Shown: positions 44,942-54,407 of the stretch, piece after piece
Layout of the letters: every line of letters begins with the position of its first letter
How positions within the stretch are numbered: position 1 is the first letter of the stretch
From: Algoriphagus chordae
GTDB lineage: Bacteria; Bacteroidota; Bacteroidia; Cytophagales; Cyclobacteriaceae
DNA: 64,000 nucleotides
Assembly (NCBI RefSeq): GCF_003254055.1
Contig: NZ_QKZT01000013.1
Location: forward strand, 1-64,000
Reading direction: 5' to 3'
Notes under the pieces: model-generated
The model's input: the letters and a program-made list of their open reading frames with translations, nothing else
Told to the model about the DNA's origin: nothing
Databases searched by the model: none
Position numbers and translations under genes: made by a program

Positions 44942-45487
44942 GTGAAGACTAGTTTATTTTCAATCGTATTGATAGGTATCATTGCCTTGTGCAGTTCCTG
45001 TAGAGAGGATGTGGATGCCTCAGCGCTGGAAGTGTATGATGGCCCTATGAATATGGCTATCAATATCCATCTGGTCCAATCAGACTCCGCTATCGTGCGA
45101 TCTGATATTCGTGCTCCCAAGCAACTTGAGTTTGCCAATGGAAACATTGAGTTTCCTGAGGGAATAGAAATTCAATTTTTCGAAAAAGATGGCACATTGA
45201 GCACCACCTTGAGAGCAGATAGAGGTTATTTGCTGAAGCAAGAAAACACCTACAAAGGCGAGGGAAACGTACAAGTTCGCAATCTCATTAAGGATCAAAA
45301 GCTACAATCAGAGGAGCTTTTCTGGGAACCGAATAAGAAAAGAATTTACACAGAGAAATTTGTTACGGTACAAGATGGAGAGACACTTTTCAATGGCACT
45401 GGCCTAGAAGCAGATGAAACATTCACAAACTATTCGCTCAAAAACCCGCGAGATAGCCGTATTTTGGTGCCTGGAGAAGGTAATTGA
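44942..45487 (+). CDS. lptC: LptC-family lipoprotein, copy B
   Basis: A second complete 181-residue LptC paralogue with GTG start, lipobox ALCSSC and the same core (APKQLEFANGNIEFPEGIEI; LQSEELFWEPNKKRIYTEKF). The leader and the C-terminal third differ most from copy A (VQDGETLFNGTGL; RDSRILVPGEGN). It precedes the small membrane protein and CNNM genes, the usual partners, so it may be the ancestral position. Both copies look functional. Confidence 0.85.
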   Translation: MKTSLFSIVLIGIIALCSSCREDVDASALEVYDGPMNMAINIHLVQSDSAIVRSDIRAPKQLEFANGNIEFPEGIEIQFFEKDGTLSTTLRADRGYLLKQENTYKGEGNVQVRNLIKDQKLQSEELFWEPNKKRIYTEKFVTVQDGETLFNGTGLEADETFTNYSLKNPRDSRILVPGEGN

Positions 45488-45563
45488 TGATGTCTGTAGA
45501 AATAAATCTCCCAGGAATTGAACTAGAACCTTGTTCCTGCTATTCCCCCCCATATTATTTAGA

Positions 45564-45773
45564 ATGAAATTAGTAGACGCATTATTATTATCACTTTCTC
45601 TTGCACTGATGATTGTAGGCATTCATCAGACAGTCACCCAAGGAGTGGAAGCTTCCTATGCGATTTTTATGTTTGCTGTAGCCTTGTTATTTTGGTTTCA
45701 GTATCGCAGAATGCAAAAACCCGAAGAACCACCGACACCTAAGAAAAAGACTAAATCCCGCAAAAAGCGTTAA
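45564..45773 (+). CDS. small membrane protein, hypothetical
   Basis: With the ATG at 45564 (a longer frame exists only from a TTG at 45531) this is a 69-residue protein. It has two membrane helices (ALLLSLSLALMIVGI and YAIFMFAVALLFWF) and a strongly basic tail (PKKKTKSRKKR) that should face the cytoplasm. It stops 2 bases before the CNNM gene and probably shares its transcript. No known family. Confidence 0.65.
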   Translation: MKLVDALLLSLSLALMIVGIHQTVTQGVEASYAIFMFAVALLFWFQYRRMQKPEEPPTPKKKTKSRKKR

Positions 45774-45775
45774 GC

Positions 45776-47059
45776 ATGGAAATAAGTTATGATTTGATTT
45801 ATGTGCTCATCACGCTGGTGTTATCTGCCTTTTTTTCGGGGATGGAGATTGCATTTATATCTGCAAATAAGCTTCAGATAGAGCTTCAAAATAAACAAGG
45901 AGATTTGACAGGCAGGATACTCTCTGTATTTGTACAACGCCCTGGTCAATTCATCGGTACCACACTTTTAGGCAATACCATCTCGCTGGTGCTTTATGGC
46001 ATTTTCATGGCTTACCTTATGGAAGGGCCGCTGAAACTGTGGCTGCCAGATGGCTTCAATAATGATGCGATTGTCTTGGTTTTGCAGACCTTGATCTCCA
46101 CGATTGTTGTTTTGGTCACAGCAGAGTTTTTGCCAAAAAGCCTTTTTATGCTGAACCCCAACAGCATGTTGAATTTCTTTGCACTGCCTTTCTGGATTAT
46201 TTATGTTCTTTTCTACCCAGTAGTCTGGGCAGTGGTAGGTCTTTCGAGATTTTTCATCACCAAAATCCTCCGCTTAGAATATAGTGAGGACAAGGCGGTA
46301 TTCACGGTAACAGATCTCAACAGCTTTGTTCAAAACCACATTCACAAGGGGAAGGAAGAAGGTCACGTGGAAATAGACACCAAGATTTTTGACAATGCAG
46401 TCGAGTTCAAAACTGTGCGGGTACGTGAATGCATGGTGCCGCGTACAGATATAGTATCAGTGGAAGTGAATGATGCGATTGAAGAATTGAAGCAAGTATT
46501 CGAAGAAAGTGGGCATTCTAAAGTGATCGTATATCGGGAATCTATCGATGATGTGATCGGCTATTGCCACCAGTTAGAGCTGTTTAAAAAGCCAAAAACC
46601 ATTGAAGAAATCCTTACTCCTATCATCATTGCGCCAGAATCTGCCTTGGCAAATGAGTTGCTGATCGAATTTATTCAGGAGCGAAAAAGCCTTGCTTTGG
46701 TAGTAGATGAGTTCGGAGGGACCTCTGGGATAGTTTCTATGGAAGATATTATTGAAGAGATTTTTGGAGAAATTGAGGATGAATATGACTCAGATGATTT
46801 GATCGAGCAGAAAATTTCCGATCAAGAATTCTTGCTGAGTGCACGCCATGAAATTGACTACCTCAACGATAAATATGGCTGGGAATTGCCGATTGGGGAC
46901 TTTGAGACCCTATCTGGGCTGATTCTTTCATTGACCGAAAACCTCCCGAAGAAAGGAGAATCGGTTACTTTTGAGTCCTATACCTTCACGGTAATGACCA
47001 AACAAGACCATAGAATTGAGACTGTTCGTGTAAAAATCAATACCTCTGGAATTTTCTAG
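45776..47059 (+). CDS. CNNM/CorC-type transporter-like protein (DUF21, CBS pair, CorC_HlyC)
   Basis: Membrane protein linked to magnesium or cobalt export in relatives. Order: DUF21 with about four membrane segments (1-180, FFSGMEIAFISANKL), a linker, paired CBS domains (about 205-330, VRECMVPRTDIVSV and LVVDEFGGTSGIVSMEDIIEEIFGEI) and a C-terminal CorC_HlyC domain. In gliding Bacteroidota such a protein is called GldE; this one could be that, but the sequence alone does not prove it. Length 427 is normal. Confidence 0.88.
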   Translation: MEISYDLIYVLITLVLSAFFSGMEIAFISANKLQIELQNKQGDLTGRILSVFVQRPGQFIGTTLLGNTISLVLYGIFMAYLMEGPLKLWLPDGFNNDAIVLVLQTLISTIVVLVTAEFLPKSLFMLNPNSMLNFFALPFWIIYVLFYPVVWAVVGLSRFFITKILRLEYSEDKAVFTVTDLNSFVQNHIHKGKEEGHVEIDTKIFDNAVEFKTVRVRECMVPRTDIVSVEVNDAIEELKQVFEESGHSKVIVYRESIDDVIGYCHQLELFKKPKTIEEILTPIIIAPESALANELLIEFIQERKSLALVVDEFGGTSGIVSMEDIIEEIFGEIEDEYDSDDLIEQKISDQEFLLSARHEIDYLNDKYGWELPIGDFETLSGLILSLTENLPKKGESVTFESYTFTVMTKQDHRIETVRVKINTSGIF

Positions 47060-47142
47060 TTAAGCCTTTGATCCAGAATAATTTTGAATTTCCCTAGTAA
47101 TGCTCTTATTTTGCGACACTCTAAAAAAGCGTAGTAACAATA

Positions 47143-49254
47143 ATGGCGTTAATTAAACAAATTAGACAAAGGACAGGTCTTATGATCGGCGTAATTGCCG
47201 GCGGATTAATTTTATTCCTCCTAGGGGGAGATTTACTAAGTCCAAATTCCTCTCTTCTAGGCGCAAGTCAGAACATAGTAGGCGAGATTGCAGGTGAAGA
47301 TATTACTTATGAAGAGTATATCGCTCGTGTAGAAGAATACAAAGTTGCTAATCAGCAACGTACGGGAAGAGTACCTTCTGAAGCGGAAATGTATTCTATC
47401 AGAGAGCAGGCATGGCAGTCTATGATTGTGGAACGTGTATTCAGTGAAGAATATGAGAAATTAGGATTGACGATTTCAGATGCTGAATTAGTTGATATGG
47501 TTCAAGGCAAAAACATTGTTCCAGAATTACGTCAGCAATTGGTAAATCCACAGACTGGTCAGTTTGACAAAAGTCAGTTGGTTTCTTTCCTTCAATCTCT
47601 TGAGACAGCAGATCCTGCTCAGCAAGCGTATTGGAATCAGCAAGAGCAGCTTTTCGCTGAGTCTAGACTGAGAATCAAATATGACAATATGCTAGCTACT
47701 TCTGAGTTTGCTACAGAAGCAGAAGCGAAGGAAGAATACAAAGCAGCAAATACGATCGCAGATGCGTCAATTCTATTTGTTCCTTTCTATGCTGTGCCGG
47801 ATGCAGACGTAACCGTGTCAGATAGCGAAATGCAAACGTATTTGACCAAGAACAAAAGCAAATTCAAATCTGGTAATGCAGTTAGCTTGGAATATCTAAG
47901 CTTTAGCATTCAGCCAAGCGGAATAGATTCAGCAGAAGTTATTTCTCAAATCAAAAGTTTGACTGAAGAATTGAAAACTGTTGAGAATGATTCTCTTTTT
48001 GTTTTGAGAAACTCTGACGGACAAGCTCCATATTTGACTATCAGACCAGGTGATGAACTTCCTGCTGATTTGGCAAGTAACGTGGCAGAGATTGAAGCAG
48101 GCCAGACTTATGGTCCTTTCATTACAGCTAACTCTACTTATGTATCCTATAAGATCTCTGATCAATACGAGGGTACTCCAAGATTGAGAGCTTCTCATAT
48201 CCTATTCAGTACTGAAGGCATGGACGACGCGGCTAAGGCTGCAGTAGAAGCTCAGGCTGAAACAGTTCTTGCTCAAGTGAAAGCTGACGGCAACTTCGAG
48301 GTAGCTGCTAGACAATACGGTCAAGATGGTACTGCGCAGACTGGTGGAGATCTAGGTTGGTTTGCTAAAGCTGATTTTGTGACTGAATTTGCAGATGCTG
48401 CTTACGCTGCAAAAGCTCCAGGTATCTTACCTAGCTTAGTAGAAACTGAATATGGTTACCATATCATTAAAGTAACTGAAATGCCTAAGAGCACTTACAC
48501 TAAAGTTGCTTCTTTGGAATTGGAATTGGTAGCAAGTGATGCCACTAGAAATGAAGCATTCAGAAATGCAGATTCATTCGCAGCAAATGCTGGTAACAGA
48601 AATGAGTTTACCGAAAATGCTACAACTGACAATTATAGAATTCTACAGGCGAACAATGTAGACGCTAGTGCTAGAAACATCAACAATCTTCAAAATGCGA
48701 GAGAAGTGATTCGCTGGGCATTCGCAGATGGAACTTCCACTGGTGAGGTTTCCGATGTTTTTGAATTAGACAATGCCTATGTCATAGCTACACTAGTAAG
48801 CAGAAGAGACGAGGGTGAAGTGAAATTGGCAGATGTAAAAGAGCAAGTAGAAGCTCAGGTTAGAAATGAGAAAAAAGCTGAGGTGATCAAATCAAAGCTT
48901 GCTGGAAAGACTTCTTTGGAAGATATGAAGGCTGTATTCCCTGAGGAAGCTTCTATCAACGAAATCCCTGATATGAAATTAAGCGCTAATGTAATTCCAG
49001 GTGTTGGTTTTGCTCCACGTGCAATCGGTGCGATTTTCGGAGTGAAGCAAGGCGAACTTACCCAGCCAATACGTGAGGACGTAGGTGTGGTAGTAGGTAA
49101 ATTGAATGCATTGACTCCAGCGGCTGAAATAGGCGACTATTCAGCCTACCAAGGTCAATTGACTCAAAATGCTTCTCAACGGACAACATACTCAGTCATG
49201 ATGGCTCTGCAAGATCTGGCAGGCGTCAAGGACTATCGATATAAATTCTTTTAA
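47143..49254 (+). CDS. ppiD: PpiD-like periplasmic peptidyl-prolyl isomerase
   Basis: A foldase tethered to the inner membrane that helps outer membrane and secreted proteins to fold. The N-terminal helix GLMIGVIAGGLILFLLGG is a membrane anchor, followed by a SurA_N-like chaperone region. A parvulin domain at about 345-440 carries LRASHILFSTEGMDD, GGDLGWFAKADFV and EYGYHIIKV. A second, degenerate rotamase-like region follows. The 703 residues match Bacteroidota PpiD/SurA-like proteins. A hairpin terminator follows the stop codon. Confidence 0.9.
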   Translation: MALIKQIRQRTGLMIGVIAGGLILFLLGGDLLSPNSSLLGASQNIVGEIAGEDITYEEYIARVEEYKVANQQRTGRVPSEAEMYSIREQAWQSMIVERVFSEEYEKLGLTISDAELVDMVQGKNIVPELRQQLVNPQTGQFDKSQLVSFLQSLETADPAQQAYWNQQEQLFAESRLRIKYDNMLATSEFATEAEAKEEYKAANTIADASILFVPFYAVPDADVTVSDSEMQTYLTKNKSKFKSGNAVSLEYLSFSIQPSGIDSAEVISQIKSLTEELKTVENDSLFVLRNSDGQAPYLTIRPGDELPADLASNVAEIEAGQTYGPFITANSTYVSYKISDQYEGTPRLRASHILFSTEGMDDAAKAAVEAQAETVLAQVKADGNFEVAARQYGQDGTAQTGGDLGWFAKADFVTEFADAAYAAKAPGILPSLVETEYGYHIIKVTEMPKSTYTKVASLELELVASDATRNEAFRNADSFAANAGNRNEFTENATTDNYRILQANNVDASARNINNLQNAREVIRWAFADGTSTGEVSDVFELDNAYVIATLVSRRDEGEVKLADVKEQVEAQVRNEKKAEVIKSKLAGKTSLEDMKAVFPEEASINEIPDMKLSANVIPGVGFAPRAIGAIFGVKQGELTQPIREDVGVVVGKLNALTPAAEIGDYSAYQGQLTQNASQRTTYSVMMALQDLAGVKDYRYKFF

Positions 49255-49270
49255 TAGAAGCTAGATTCGG

Positions 49271-49294
49271 AACCCATGCCATACGGCATGGGTT
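49271..49294 (+). terminator. hairpin terminator after ppiD
   Basis: A perfect 10-bp stem (AACCCATGCC with GGCATGGGTT), a 4-base loop and a short CTTTGTTT tail. Confidence 0.8.
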
Positions 49295-49337
49295 CTTTGT
49301 TTATATTCAATATCTAACTTGTAGATCATTACCTGCT

Positions 49338-49607
49338 ATGGACAAAAAGAAATTCGACAAGGAGAACTTTAAGGAAAAACTGGAAGCGAGTGGAGAATTC
49401 CCTCAGCTCTATATGTTTAAGTTTATAGTTCCTAATGGAAAGGAAAAAGAAGTAGCTGCGTTATTTCCAAAAAATGAATTGACTACCAAAGAAAGTTCTG
49501 GTGGAAAATACGTGAGTACTACCATCCAAGCAATGATGCAAAATGCGGATCAGATTATAGACCTGTATGAGCAAGCTGCCGAAATAGAAGGATTAATATC
49601 ACTTTAA
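49338..49607 (+). CDS. DUF493 (YbeD-like) family protein
   Basis: An 89-residue ferredoxin-like alpha/beta protein: FPQLYMFKFIVPNG, a long helix and GGKYVSTTIQAMMQNADQII. This fits the DUF493 family, proposed to be a small allosteric or accessory domain. It is 12 bases before phhB, so probably in the same operon. No activity is known. Confidence 0.75.
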   Translation: MDKKKFDKENFKEKLEASGEFPQLYMFKFIVPNGKEKEVAALFPKNELTTKESSGGKYVSTTIQAMMQNADQIIDLYEQAAEIEGLISL

Positions 49608-49619
49608 ACTCATTTACTT

Positions 49620-49853
49620 ATGTGGATCGAAGAGGATAACAAGCTAAAGCAAACATTCAAATTCAAAGATTTTCAGGAAGCTTTTGCATTTATGTGCCGA
49701 GTAGCATTTTTGGCTGAAGCTCAGAACCATCATCCCAACTGGAGTAATGTGTATAACACCGTAGAAATCGAATTGACTACGCATGATGCTGGAAATACAG
49801 TTACCAAGAAGGATCATGCGCTCGCAAAAGCAATTGACGCCATTTCTGCATGA
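49620..49853 (+). CDS. phhB: 4a-hydroxytetrahydrobiopterin dehydratase
   Basis: Pterin-4a-carbinolamine dehydratase, which recycles the cofactor of aromatic amino acid hydroxylases. The active-site motif EAQNHHPNWSNVYNTVEIEL, then TTHDAGNTVTKKDHALA, is diagnostic; length 77 is on the short side of normal. It overlaps rsmI by 4 bases (ATGA). Confidence 0.92.
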   Translation: MWIEEDNKLKQTFKFKDFQEAFAFMCRVAFLAEAQNHHPNWSNVYNTVEIELTTHDAGNTVTKKDHALAKAIDAISA

Positions 49854-50542
49854 GTGAAACTTCTGTCAACTTATACCTAGTACCTACTCCCATCGGTAAT
49901 CTGAAGGATATTACCCTTCGGGCCATTGAGGTATTGAAAACTGCTGATGTGATCCTCGCTGAGGATACGCGCACCAGTGGGCAATTGCTCAAACATCTGG
50001 AAATTTCCCGCCCTTTGCAGAGCTACCATATTTTCAATGAGCATAAGACCGTAGAAAAACTGGTAGAGCGGATGAACAGAGGAGAAGTCTTTGCCTTAAT
50101 CTCTGATGCTGGTACCCCAGCTATTTCCGATCCAGGTTTTCTATTAGTGAGAGAAGTACTAGCAGCTGGACTGGATGTGCAGTGCCTTCCAGGGGCTACA
50201 GCCTTTGTCCCAGCCTTGGTCAATAGTGGCCTGCCAAATGATCGATTTGTATTCGAAGGCTTTTTGCCTCACAAAAAAGGTAGAAAGACAAGAATAGAAG
50301 GTTTGGTAGAAGAAGTGAGGACCATCATCTTCTACGAATCTCCGCATCGTCTGCTGAAAACGCTAGGACAACTTGCTGAGGCCTTTGGTGCTGACAGGCA
50401 AGCTTGCGTATCCCGAGAGCTCACGAAGCTCCACGAGGAGAACGTTAGAGGCAGCCTAGCCGAGTTAATAGAATATTATGAGGCCAATACCCTAAAAGGT
50501 GAAATCGTCCTTACTGTGGCTGGTAAGAATCCGAAAGCCTAA
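49850..50542 (+). CDS. rsmI: 16S rRNA (cytidine(1402)-2'-O)-methyltransferase
   Basis: Methylates the ribose of C1402 in 16S rRNA using SAM. Family motifs LVPTPIGNLKDITLRAIE, LAEDTRTSG, ALISDAGTPAISDPG, CLPGATAFVPALV and FYESPHRL are all present. The 230 residues are typical. It starts inside the stop region of phhB. Confidence 0.95.
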   Translation: MSETSVNLYLVPTPIGNLKDITLRAIEVLKTADVILAEDTRTSGQLLKHLEISRPLQSYHIFNEHKTVEKLVERMNRGEVFALISDAGTPAISDPGFLLVREVLAAGLDVQCLPGATAFVPALVNSGLPNDRFVFEGFLPHKKGRKTRIEGLVEEVRTIIFYESPHRLLKTLGQLAEAFGADRQACVSRELTKLHEENVRGSLAELIEYYEANTLKGEIVLTVAGKNPKA

Positions 50543-50560
50543 TTTAACTTCCCTAGTTTT

Positions 50561-51364
50561 ATGATTTCGACTGAAAGACTTAGCCTACTGCTAGAAAAAA
50601 CGCAAGAAATTGCCAAAGATGCAGGAGCATTTATCCGCAGAGAAAGACAGCACTTTAAGCTGGATCGTGTTGAGCACAAGGGTCTCAATGATCTGGTGTC
50701 CTATGTGGATAAAGAAGCGGAAAAACTCATTGTAACTAAACTGTCTCAAATACTACCTGAGGCGGGATTCATCACAGAAGAAGGTACAAATACCACGCAA
50801 GCAGAAGAATTCAACTGGGTGATTGATCCATTGGATGGAACGACTAATTTCATTCATGGGGTGCCTATTTTTTCTGTAAGTATAGCTTTGATGGAGCGAG
50901 ACGAGGTTGTTTTAGGAGTTGTCTATGAAGTCAATCTTCATGAATGCTTCTATGCGATGAAAGGTGGAGGAGCTTTTTGCAATGACACTCGGATCAGGGT
51001 GAGTGCGGCCAAGACGCTTTCAGAGTCGCTTATTGCCACTGGATTTCCGTACAGTAATTTCGATATGATAGACAAGTACCTAGCTGCTTTGAAATCGATA
51101 ATGAGGTCCTCCCATGGTGCTCGCAGATTTGGAAGTGCGGCTGTAGATTTATGTTATGTGGCAGCTGGTCGAGTGGAGGGCTTTTTTGAATCCAATCTTA
51201 ATTCTTATGATGTGGCAGCCGGTACTTTGATCGTAGAGGAAGCTGGCGGGAAAGTGACTGATTTTTCTGGTGGAAGAGATTTTGTTTTTGGCAGGCAGAT
51301 TTTGGCTACTAATAAAAGAATCCATGAGGAAACTAGATTAGATCTTGAAAGGCATTTGGCCTAA
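50561..51364 (+). CDS. suhB: inositol monophosphatase family protein
   Basis: Magnesium-dependent phosphatase. Metal-site motifs are FITEEGT and WVIDPLDGTTNFIHG, with SYDVAAGTLIVEEAGG at the C-terminus. Length 267 is normal. Related enzymes act on inositol phosphates or other sugar phosphates, and the E. coli protein also acts in rRNA biogenesis. It ends one base before the convergent transporter gene. Confidence 0.9.
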   Translation: MISTERLSLLLEKTQEIAKDAGAFIRRERQHFKLDRVEHKGLNDLVSYVDKEAEKLIVTKLSQILPEAGFITEEGTNTTQAEEFNWVIDPLDGTTNFIHGVPIFSVSIALMERDEVVLGVVYEVNLHECFYAMKGGGAFCNDTRIRVSAAKTLSESLIATGFPYSNFDMIDKYLAALKSIMRSSHGARRFGSAAVDLCYVAAGRVEGFFESNLNSYDVAAGTLIVEEAGGKVTDFSGGRDFVFGRQILATNKRIHEETRLDLERHLA

Positions 51365-52273
51365 TCAGCCAAGGAAGTAATACCAAAGCATAATAGTCAA
51401 AATCGAGATCGGTATGCCGAGTCCTGCTAGCAGAGTAGCTAGCTTGGGCTTGAGATCGTATTGGATCGCTAGGATAGAGCCGGTGATCATTGGAGCCATG
51501 CCAGATTCGAGGACGGTCACTTTGAATTCAAGGCTGTTTTCGGGTATGAAATTTCTATAGATCAACCAAACCATCAAGGGAGCAAGCAAGATTCGATAAC
51601 CCATTCCAAACCAATAATACTTGGAGCTGAGTGATTCGAAGTCTAATGAAAACTTGAGTCCGATGGCAAAGATCGCAACTGGAGCCATTGTTTTTCCTAC
51701 CAGAGCAACTAGTGGAATGAGAAATTCAGGGGTTTTCCATCCCATAATACTCATGGTGATCGTGAGCAATAAAAATCCGAAAGGTGGAAATCGAAGAATT
51801 TTTAGCGGAATAGCACGTAGATTGCCTTCCTTATGTGAATAGATGGAGCCCACCAAAATGGCAAGGGAGGAAACTAGCAAAAAGGAGCCGCCTTGATCTA
51901 TCAACAGTGCTGTGGGCAATGCCTCCTTCCCGTACAAACCTTCCACTACTGGGAAACCCATGAAAGAAGTGTTGGCTAGTCCTGCGACGATTACGAGGCA
52001 GCCAGTGGTCTGATTGTCCCATTTCAATACTTTGCCCAGCAAACCAAAAATCAACCAGGACAAAAGGAAGGTAAACCAAGCCGAAGAAATAGGTAGCAAC
52101 AAGTCCCAGCCAGGATTTATTTGTGGAATATATAGTAAGGCCAGAGCCGGAAGAACAATATTGAGTAAATAGGCATTGACCCACTTGGTGATTTTTTCTA
52201 GCGGCAGATTGGATTGTTTCTGTAGAAAAAGACCCAGCAAAAGGCATAAAAATGCAATAAGAGCTCCTGTCAT
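51365..52273 (-). CDS. AEC-family permease (auxin efflux carrier type)
   Basis: A 302-residue membrane protein with about ten transmembrane helices, no signal peptide, and family features such as AYLLNIVLPALALLYI, VAGLANTSFMGFPVVEGLYG and VLESGMAPMITGSILA. Bacterial members carry malate or other organic acids, but the substrate cannot be told here. Confidence 0.85.
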   Translation of the reverse strand: MTGALIAFLCLLLGLFLQKQSNLPLEKITKWVNAYLLNIVLPALALLYIPQINPGWDLLLPISSAWFTFLLSWLIFGLLGKVLKWDNQTTGCLVIVAGLANTSFMGFPVVEGLYGKEALPTALLIDQGGSFLLVSSLAILVGSIYSHKEGNLRAIPLKILRFPPFGFLLLTITMSIMGWKTPEFLIPLVALVGKTMAPVAIFAIGLKFSLDFESLSSKYYWFGMGYRILLAPLMVWLIYRNFIPENSLEFKVTVLESGMAPMITGSILAIQYDLKPKLATLLAGLGIPISILTIMLWYYFLG

Positions 52274-52370
52274 GCTGCTTTTTTGTAAAACGTACTTTTT
52301 ATTAACATAAAAATAACTTCAGATTCTTGTACAATGCTGATAATCAGCATACTTTTGAGGAAATAATCCT

Positions 52371-52604
52371 ATGTCTATGACTAAACTTATACCAATTTTT
52401 ATCAACGGGAGAAAATGGATTCAGCTTTCACAGCTCTCAAAAGAGCAATCCTCAAATTTGAAATCCTGGCTCCCGGTAAGCTGTTTGAAGAAAATCATGT
52501 TTCAAGGAAATGAATTTTCCGATTGTTTAGATTTCGAAACTTACGAGTATTGGTTTAGAACAAATCAAGTTTCAGCTCAAAAGCAGGCCTTGCTAGATTT
52601 TTAA
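52371..52604 (+). CDS. hypothetical protein, 77 residues
   Basis: A small soluble protein (MTKLIPIFINGRKWIQLSQL) with a CLDFETYEYWF segment. No family is recognised. It converges with a 4-base overlap on the next minus-strand gene. Confidence 0.45.
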   Translation: MSMTKLIPIFINGRKWIQLSQLSKEQSSNLKSWLPVSCLKKIMFQGNEFSDCLDFETYEYWFRTNQVSAQKQALLDF

Positions 52605-52975
52605 TCCAAACCGAAATTTTTTCTTTTTTCCTCAAAATACTTTCCCAACTCAGGGTAGAAGTCACTTTCGACTTCCGGAATTCCATCCAAGTTTAATTCC
52701 ATATTTCCTTCCATCGCATCTGTGTTGACCTGCATTCCCTCTACTAGATAGACCATATCTTCCATAGATAAGGCTTCAAAGCTCGAAGAGGGGTAAAGCA
52801 TGTAGTCATTTCCGTAGAAATCAACTGCTTCAAACTGGATCTTTCGCTCCAGCCAATGCGCATATATGCTAATTTGCTCTCCCCATTGACTCTCTGGGTA
52901 GTGCATTTTCACTAATAAAACGGAGGTAGTCTCCTCCGTAAAATAGCTTTCAGGCTGAAATTTAAAATCAATCAT
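52601..52975 (-). CDS. hypothetical protein, 124 residues
   Basis: An acidic, soluble protein (KFQPESYFTEETTSVLLVK, FYGNDYMLYPSSSFEALSME) without signal peptide. It lies upstream of and divergent from glyA. I do not recognise the family. Confidence 0.55.
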   Translation of the reverse strand: MIDFKFQPESYFTEETTSVLLVKMHYPESQWGEQISIYAHWLERKIQFEAVDFYGNDYMLYPSSSFEALSMEDMVYLVEGMQVNTDAMEGNMELNLDGIPEVESDFYPELGKYFEEKRKNFGLD

Positions 52976-53026
52976 CAGTCAAAAATAGCAATTCCATAGA
53001 ATAGAAAATCCCAATCCTATTTTTGG

Positions 53027-53058
53027 ATTGGATAATCGGGAGTTTCAGACTATTTTTG
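53027..53058 (+). promoter_or_regulatory. predicted promoter of glyA
   Basis: ATTG (53027-53030), 20 bases, then TATTTTTG (53051-53058). The second box is an exact TAnnTTTG match of the Bacteroidota sigma factor; the first has one mismatch. Transcription would start near 53065, about 58 bases before the ATG. Confidence 0.45.
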
Positions 53059-53122
53059 GGCACATTTACGGGTAGGCCTTTTGGCTACCGTTCCATAAAA
53101 ATTGGCTTTCAAACCCCTGATT

Positions 53123-54391
53123 ATGAAAAGAGATTCGCTTGTATTCGACCTGATCAATGAAGAAGAGGACAGACAAAAGAGAGGCATCGAACTGATTGCT
53201 TCCGAAAACTTCACCAGTAAGCAAGTAATGGAAGCCGCAGGAAGCGTGCTGACAAATAAATATGCAGAAGGTCTTCCAGGCAAGCGCTATTATGGTGGTT
53301 GTGAAGTAGTGGATAAGATCGAGCAACTAGCAATTGACCGTGCAAAGGAGCTTTTCGGAGCTACCTGGGCCAATGTGCAGCCTCACTCAGGAGCACAGGC
53401 AAATGCCGCAGTGATGTTGGCTTGTCTGAAAGCTGGTGATGCTATTTTAGGTTTTGACCTTTCTCATGGCGGTCACTTGACGCATGGTTCTCCTGTGAAT
53501 TTCTCAGGAAAATTGTACGACCCACATTTTTACGGAGTAGAGGAATCAACTGGAAGAATCGACTACGATAAATTGGAAGAAAAAGCACTAGAGGTTTCTC
53601 CTAAAATGATCATTTGTGGTGCTTCTGCTTATTCTAGAGATTGGGATTACGCTAGATTGAGAGAAATCGCCGACGAAGTTGGAGCGATTCTTTTGGCAGA
53701 TATTTCTCATCCATCCGGATTGATCGCTAAAGGACTTTTGAATGATCCGCTTGATCACTGTCATATCGTGACTACTACCACGCATAAGACCCTGAGAGGT
53801 CCAAGAGGTGGTTTGATCATGATGAGAGAAGATTTTGACAATCCTTGGGGTCTAACTACTCCAAAGGGAGAGATCAAAAAGATGTCTGCCTTGCTAGATA
53901 TGGGTGTATTCCCAGGTACTCAGGGTGGTCCATTGGAGCATGTGATTGCTGCCAAAGCTGTTGCTTTCCAGGAATGTCTTTCTGACGAATACATGCATTA
54001 TGTGCTTCAAGTGAAAAAGAATGCATCCGTAATGGCTGAAAAGTTCGTAAGTCTTGGATATCAAATCATCTCAGGAGGAACTGACAATCACATGATGCTT
54101 ATTGATCTTAGAAATAAGGAGCTTACCGGTAAAATAGCGGAAGGGACACTTGGCAAAGTGGATATTACCATCAATAAAAACATGGTTCCTTTTGATACCA
54201 AATCTCCGTTTGTTACTTCTGGAATGAGAATAGGGACAGCCGCTGTCACTACTCGTGGTTTGAAAGAAGATGACATGGTGAAAATTGTCACTTTGATAGA
54301 CAGAGCTTTGACAAACCATGAGAATGAAGCCGAATTGGCGAGCATCCGTAGCGAAGTCAATGCTTGGATGAATGAGTTTCCATTATACTAG
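53123..54391 (+). CDS. glyA: serine hydroxymethyltransferase
   Basis: Converts serine and tetrahydrofolate to glycine and methylene-tetrahydrofolate, using PLP. Start chosen at 53123 ([15 protein letters not shown]). Motifs: [51 protein letters not shown] and the PLP-lysine site [14 protein letters not shown]. 422 residues, full length. Confidence 0.97.
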   Translation: MKRDSLVFDLINEEEDRQKRGIELIASENFTSKQVMEAAGSVLTNKYAEGLPGKRYYGGCEVVDKIEQLAIDRAKELFGATWANVQPHSGAQANAAVMLACLKAGDAILGFDLSHGGHLTHGSPVNFSGKLYDPHFYGVEESTGRIDYDKLEEKALEVSPKMIICGASAYSRDWDYARLREIADEVGAILLADISHPSGLIAKGLLNDPLDHCHIVTTTTHKTLRGPRGGLIMMREDFDNPWGLTTPKGEIKKMSALLDMGVFPGTQGGPLEHVIAAKAVAFQECLSDEYMHYVLQVKKNASVMAEKFVSLGYQIISGGTDNHMMLIDLRNKELTGKIAEGTLGKVDITINKNMVPFDTKSPFVTSGMRIGTAAVTTRGLKEDDMVKIVTLIDRALTNHENEAELASIRSEVNAWMNEFPLY

Positions 54392-54407
54392 ATTATAGAC
54401 ACTACCC

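Larger units (their letters stand above)
44262..45458 (+). repeat. direct duplication, copy B
   Basis: Second copy of the TPR 3' end, UUCG terminator and lptC. It joins the conserved downstream genes (small membrane protein, CNNM protein, PpiD). Its left end, near 44262, starts right after the broken DUF1573 gene. Confidence 0.85.

Noticed and set aside
51831..52247. 138-codon minus-strand ORF
   Set aside because: Other frame of the AEC permease gene; the permease frame has proper membrane helices and a family match.
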